Below, piece after piece: positions 63,053-64,000 of a stretch of DNA of 64,000 bases. The stretch lies in the NCBI GenBank assembly GCA_965247075.1, contig CBDFGK010000002.1:248001-312000 (forward strand). Reading direction: 5' to 3'. Made by a program: the position numbers and the translations under genes. Position 1 is the first letter of the stretch, and each line of letters starts with the position of its first letter. Origin of the DNA: CBDFGK01 sp965247075. Lineage in GTDB: Bacteria; Pseudomonadota; Gammaproteobacteria; Pseudomonadales; Halieaceae. The notes under the pieces were generated by a model. The model searched no databases and was not told the origin of the DNA. It was given only the letters and a program-made list of their open reading frames with translations.

Positions 63053-64000
63053 CTACAAATCTGCTGTCTTCACTACTTGAGTGTGTATGGGTGGGAAACT
63101 GTCAGCGTCAACATAACGAAACAGCATCGCGCCCAGCGTATGGCCTGCCGTGTCCAACCAATTGGGATAGGCCGCGCCCGGATCATGCTGGCAAACCACA
63201 ATCTGTACACTGCCATCTGCGGCGTAAACCGCGTCCTGCCTGTTAATATGTATGCGGTGATACCGGTAGTCCAGTGACTCCATCCAGTAGTTGGAGAGCT
63301 GGAAATTCCACACGCGGCAGGCCGGCGGCGTCAACTCAACCAGCAGGGCCTCACCATTTTGTAATTGCCAATAACTGTTGTGATAGTAAATGGACGGATC
63401 GCCACCGGCCCGCAGGCACATGGCCTGGTCATTGGGCGGAAGTTCATTGATATGCTTGCTGAACAGCTCCATCCAGTCGACAAACAGGCTCGCCGTGCCG
63501 CTAATAAATGCGGGTACGCTGGCCAGTTGGCGGGCAAACTCTGCGGCATCGAGCACATTGCTGCCGTCGGGATTGAGGCATTCAATAGCCAGGCTTGCCG
63601 GTACTTCTGTGCGGCGATTGAGGAAGGTTTGCCGCACCAGCAAGTTGTCACTGTGCGCCGTCATCGGCAGCCAGTTGCCCGACTGTGGCGTCGCCGATAC
63701 CCGTATTTCAAAGCTGCCATCGGCCTTGATATGCAAAGTATCCAGCTCCAAATGACCCGTCGGTTCCATAGTGCCACTGCCACCATAGGAACCAGCCTTG
63801 GACTCAATGCCAAGGTAGGCAATGGTGCCGCGCTGACCACGGATACGATAATCGTAACGGCCGGATACTGCACAGTTCATATAGTAGTTGTCGGGATTAT
63901 CATTGCCGATTTTTGCCGTTTCGTGCGACAGGGAATAAAACCGGGGGAAGCGTGCGTCATTAAACTCAATATTCTTTTCAAGGCTCAAACGCAACAGCCG
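63053..64000 (-). CDS. DUF1214-type protein (5' end outside window)
   Basis: The frame is open through the right edge, so the N-terminus is missing. About 315 residues are visible, including RFYSLSHETAKIGNDNPDNY, a beta-rich middle (GRYDYRIRGQRGTIAYLG) and the closing FQLSNYWMESLDYRYHRIHI and AAYPNWLDTAGHTLGAMLFR. These are DUF1214-like segments. Function is unknown; such genes are common beside sulfotransferases in marine Gammaproteobacteria, as here. Confidence 0.75.
   Translation of the reverse strand, partial: RLLRLSLEKNIEFNDARFPRFYSLSHETAKIGNDNPDNYYMNCAVSGRYDYRIRGQRGTIAYLGIESKAGSYGGSGTMEPTGHLELDTLHIKADGSFEIRVSATPQSGNWLPMTAHSDNLLVRQTFLNRRTEVPASLAIECLNPDGSNVLDAAEFARQLASVPAFISGTASLFVDWMELFSKHINELPPNDQAMCLRAGGDPSIYYHNSYWQLQNGEALLVELTPPACRVWNFQLSNYWMESLDYRYHRIHINRQDAVYAADGSVQIVVCQHDPGAAYPNWLDTAGHTLGAMLFRYVDADSFPPIHTQVVKTADL

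Noticed and set aside
1..64000. rRNA and tRNA genes
   Set aside because: None recognised by reading for conserved rRNA segments or cloverleaf-like sequence with CCA ends; a covariance search would be needed to be sure for tRNAs.

Overview
The window looks like chromosome of a free-living, probably marine gammaproteobacterium. The evidence is several TonB-dependent receptors of the large marine type, paired acyl-CoA dehydrogenases, an Old Yellow Enzyme-type reductase, a DUF1214 protein, PAPS-dependent sulfotransferases and a PuuD-type urate oxidase. No rRNA or marker gene is present, so placement in a Cellvibrionales/Halieaceae-like or OM182-like group is only inference. The foreign blocks (about 19.7-24.5 kb, 25.7-35.0 kb and 56.3-58.5 kb) read as AT-richer than the backbone.

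Layout. 1-3.0 kb: 3' part of a large PKD/Ig-repeat autotransporter-like adhesin. 3.2-19.3 kb: catabolic and transport backbone (SnoaL-like protein, TonB receptor, internally deleted amidohydrolase, FMN/FAD/4Fe-4S enoate reductase, DoxX protein, alpha/beta hydrolase, MFS and MATE transporters, DUF1499 protein, HtrA-type protease, aminotransferase, SDR, two acyl-CoA dehydrogenases). 18.5-25.7 kb: a 1.13-kb direct duplication of the 3' end of the second acyl-CoA dehydrogenase, enclosing a foreign block. That block holds a 5'-truncated PPi-dependent phosphofructokinase, a zeta-toxin-like kinase with a small upstream partner, a nuclease-like protein and a 5'-truncated membrane pyrophosphatase. 25.7-35.0 kb: a type III restriction-modification locus with mod and res about 4.7 kb apart. 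Between them lie a lipase, an orphan HicB, a PIN toxin pair and a DUF1828 protein. An IS91-like transposase remnant and a third copy of the duplication's tail follow.

35.1-52.6 kb: a TonB receptor divergent from a contiguous purine-catabolism operon (xdhA, xdhB, xdhC, allB, alc, uraD, uraH, allA, guaD, puuD, NCS2 permease, 8-oxoguanine deaminase, AzgA-type permease). Together these take guanine, xanthine and urate to glyoxylate and urea. 52.7-64 kb: a metallo-beta-lactamase-fold hydrolase and a sulfotransferase; a TonB-receptor pseudogene split by a sulfatase fragment, a GIY-YIG-like protein and a GmrSD-type restriction enzyme; ATP sulfurylase and APS kinase (together making PAPS), a divergent LysR regulator, a second sulfotransferase and a DUF1214 protein running off the right edge.

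The most unusual structure is the type III locus. Between mod and res I read three short scars in which a piece from the beginning of a res gene is joined to the last codons of a mod gene (29586-29714, 31169-31295, 31606-31800). Each scar is followed by a different passenger gene. This is what remains if several tandem [mod - cargo - res] units, each with its own cargo, collapse by res'-'mod deletions. It suggests that the mod/res gap is a recurrent site for accessory defence cargo.
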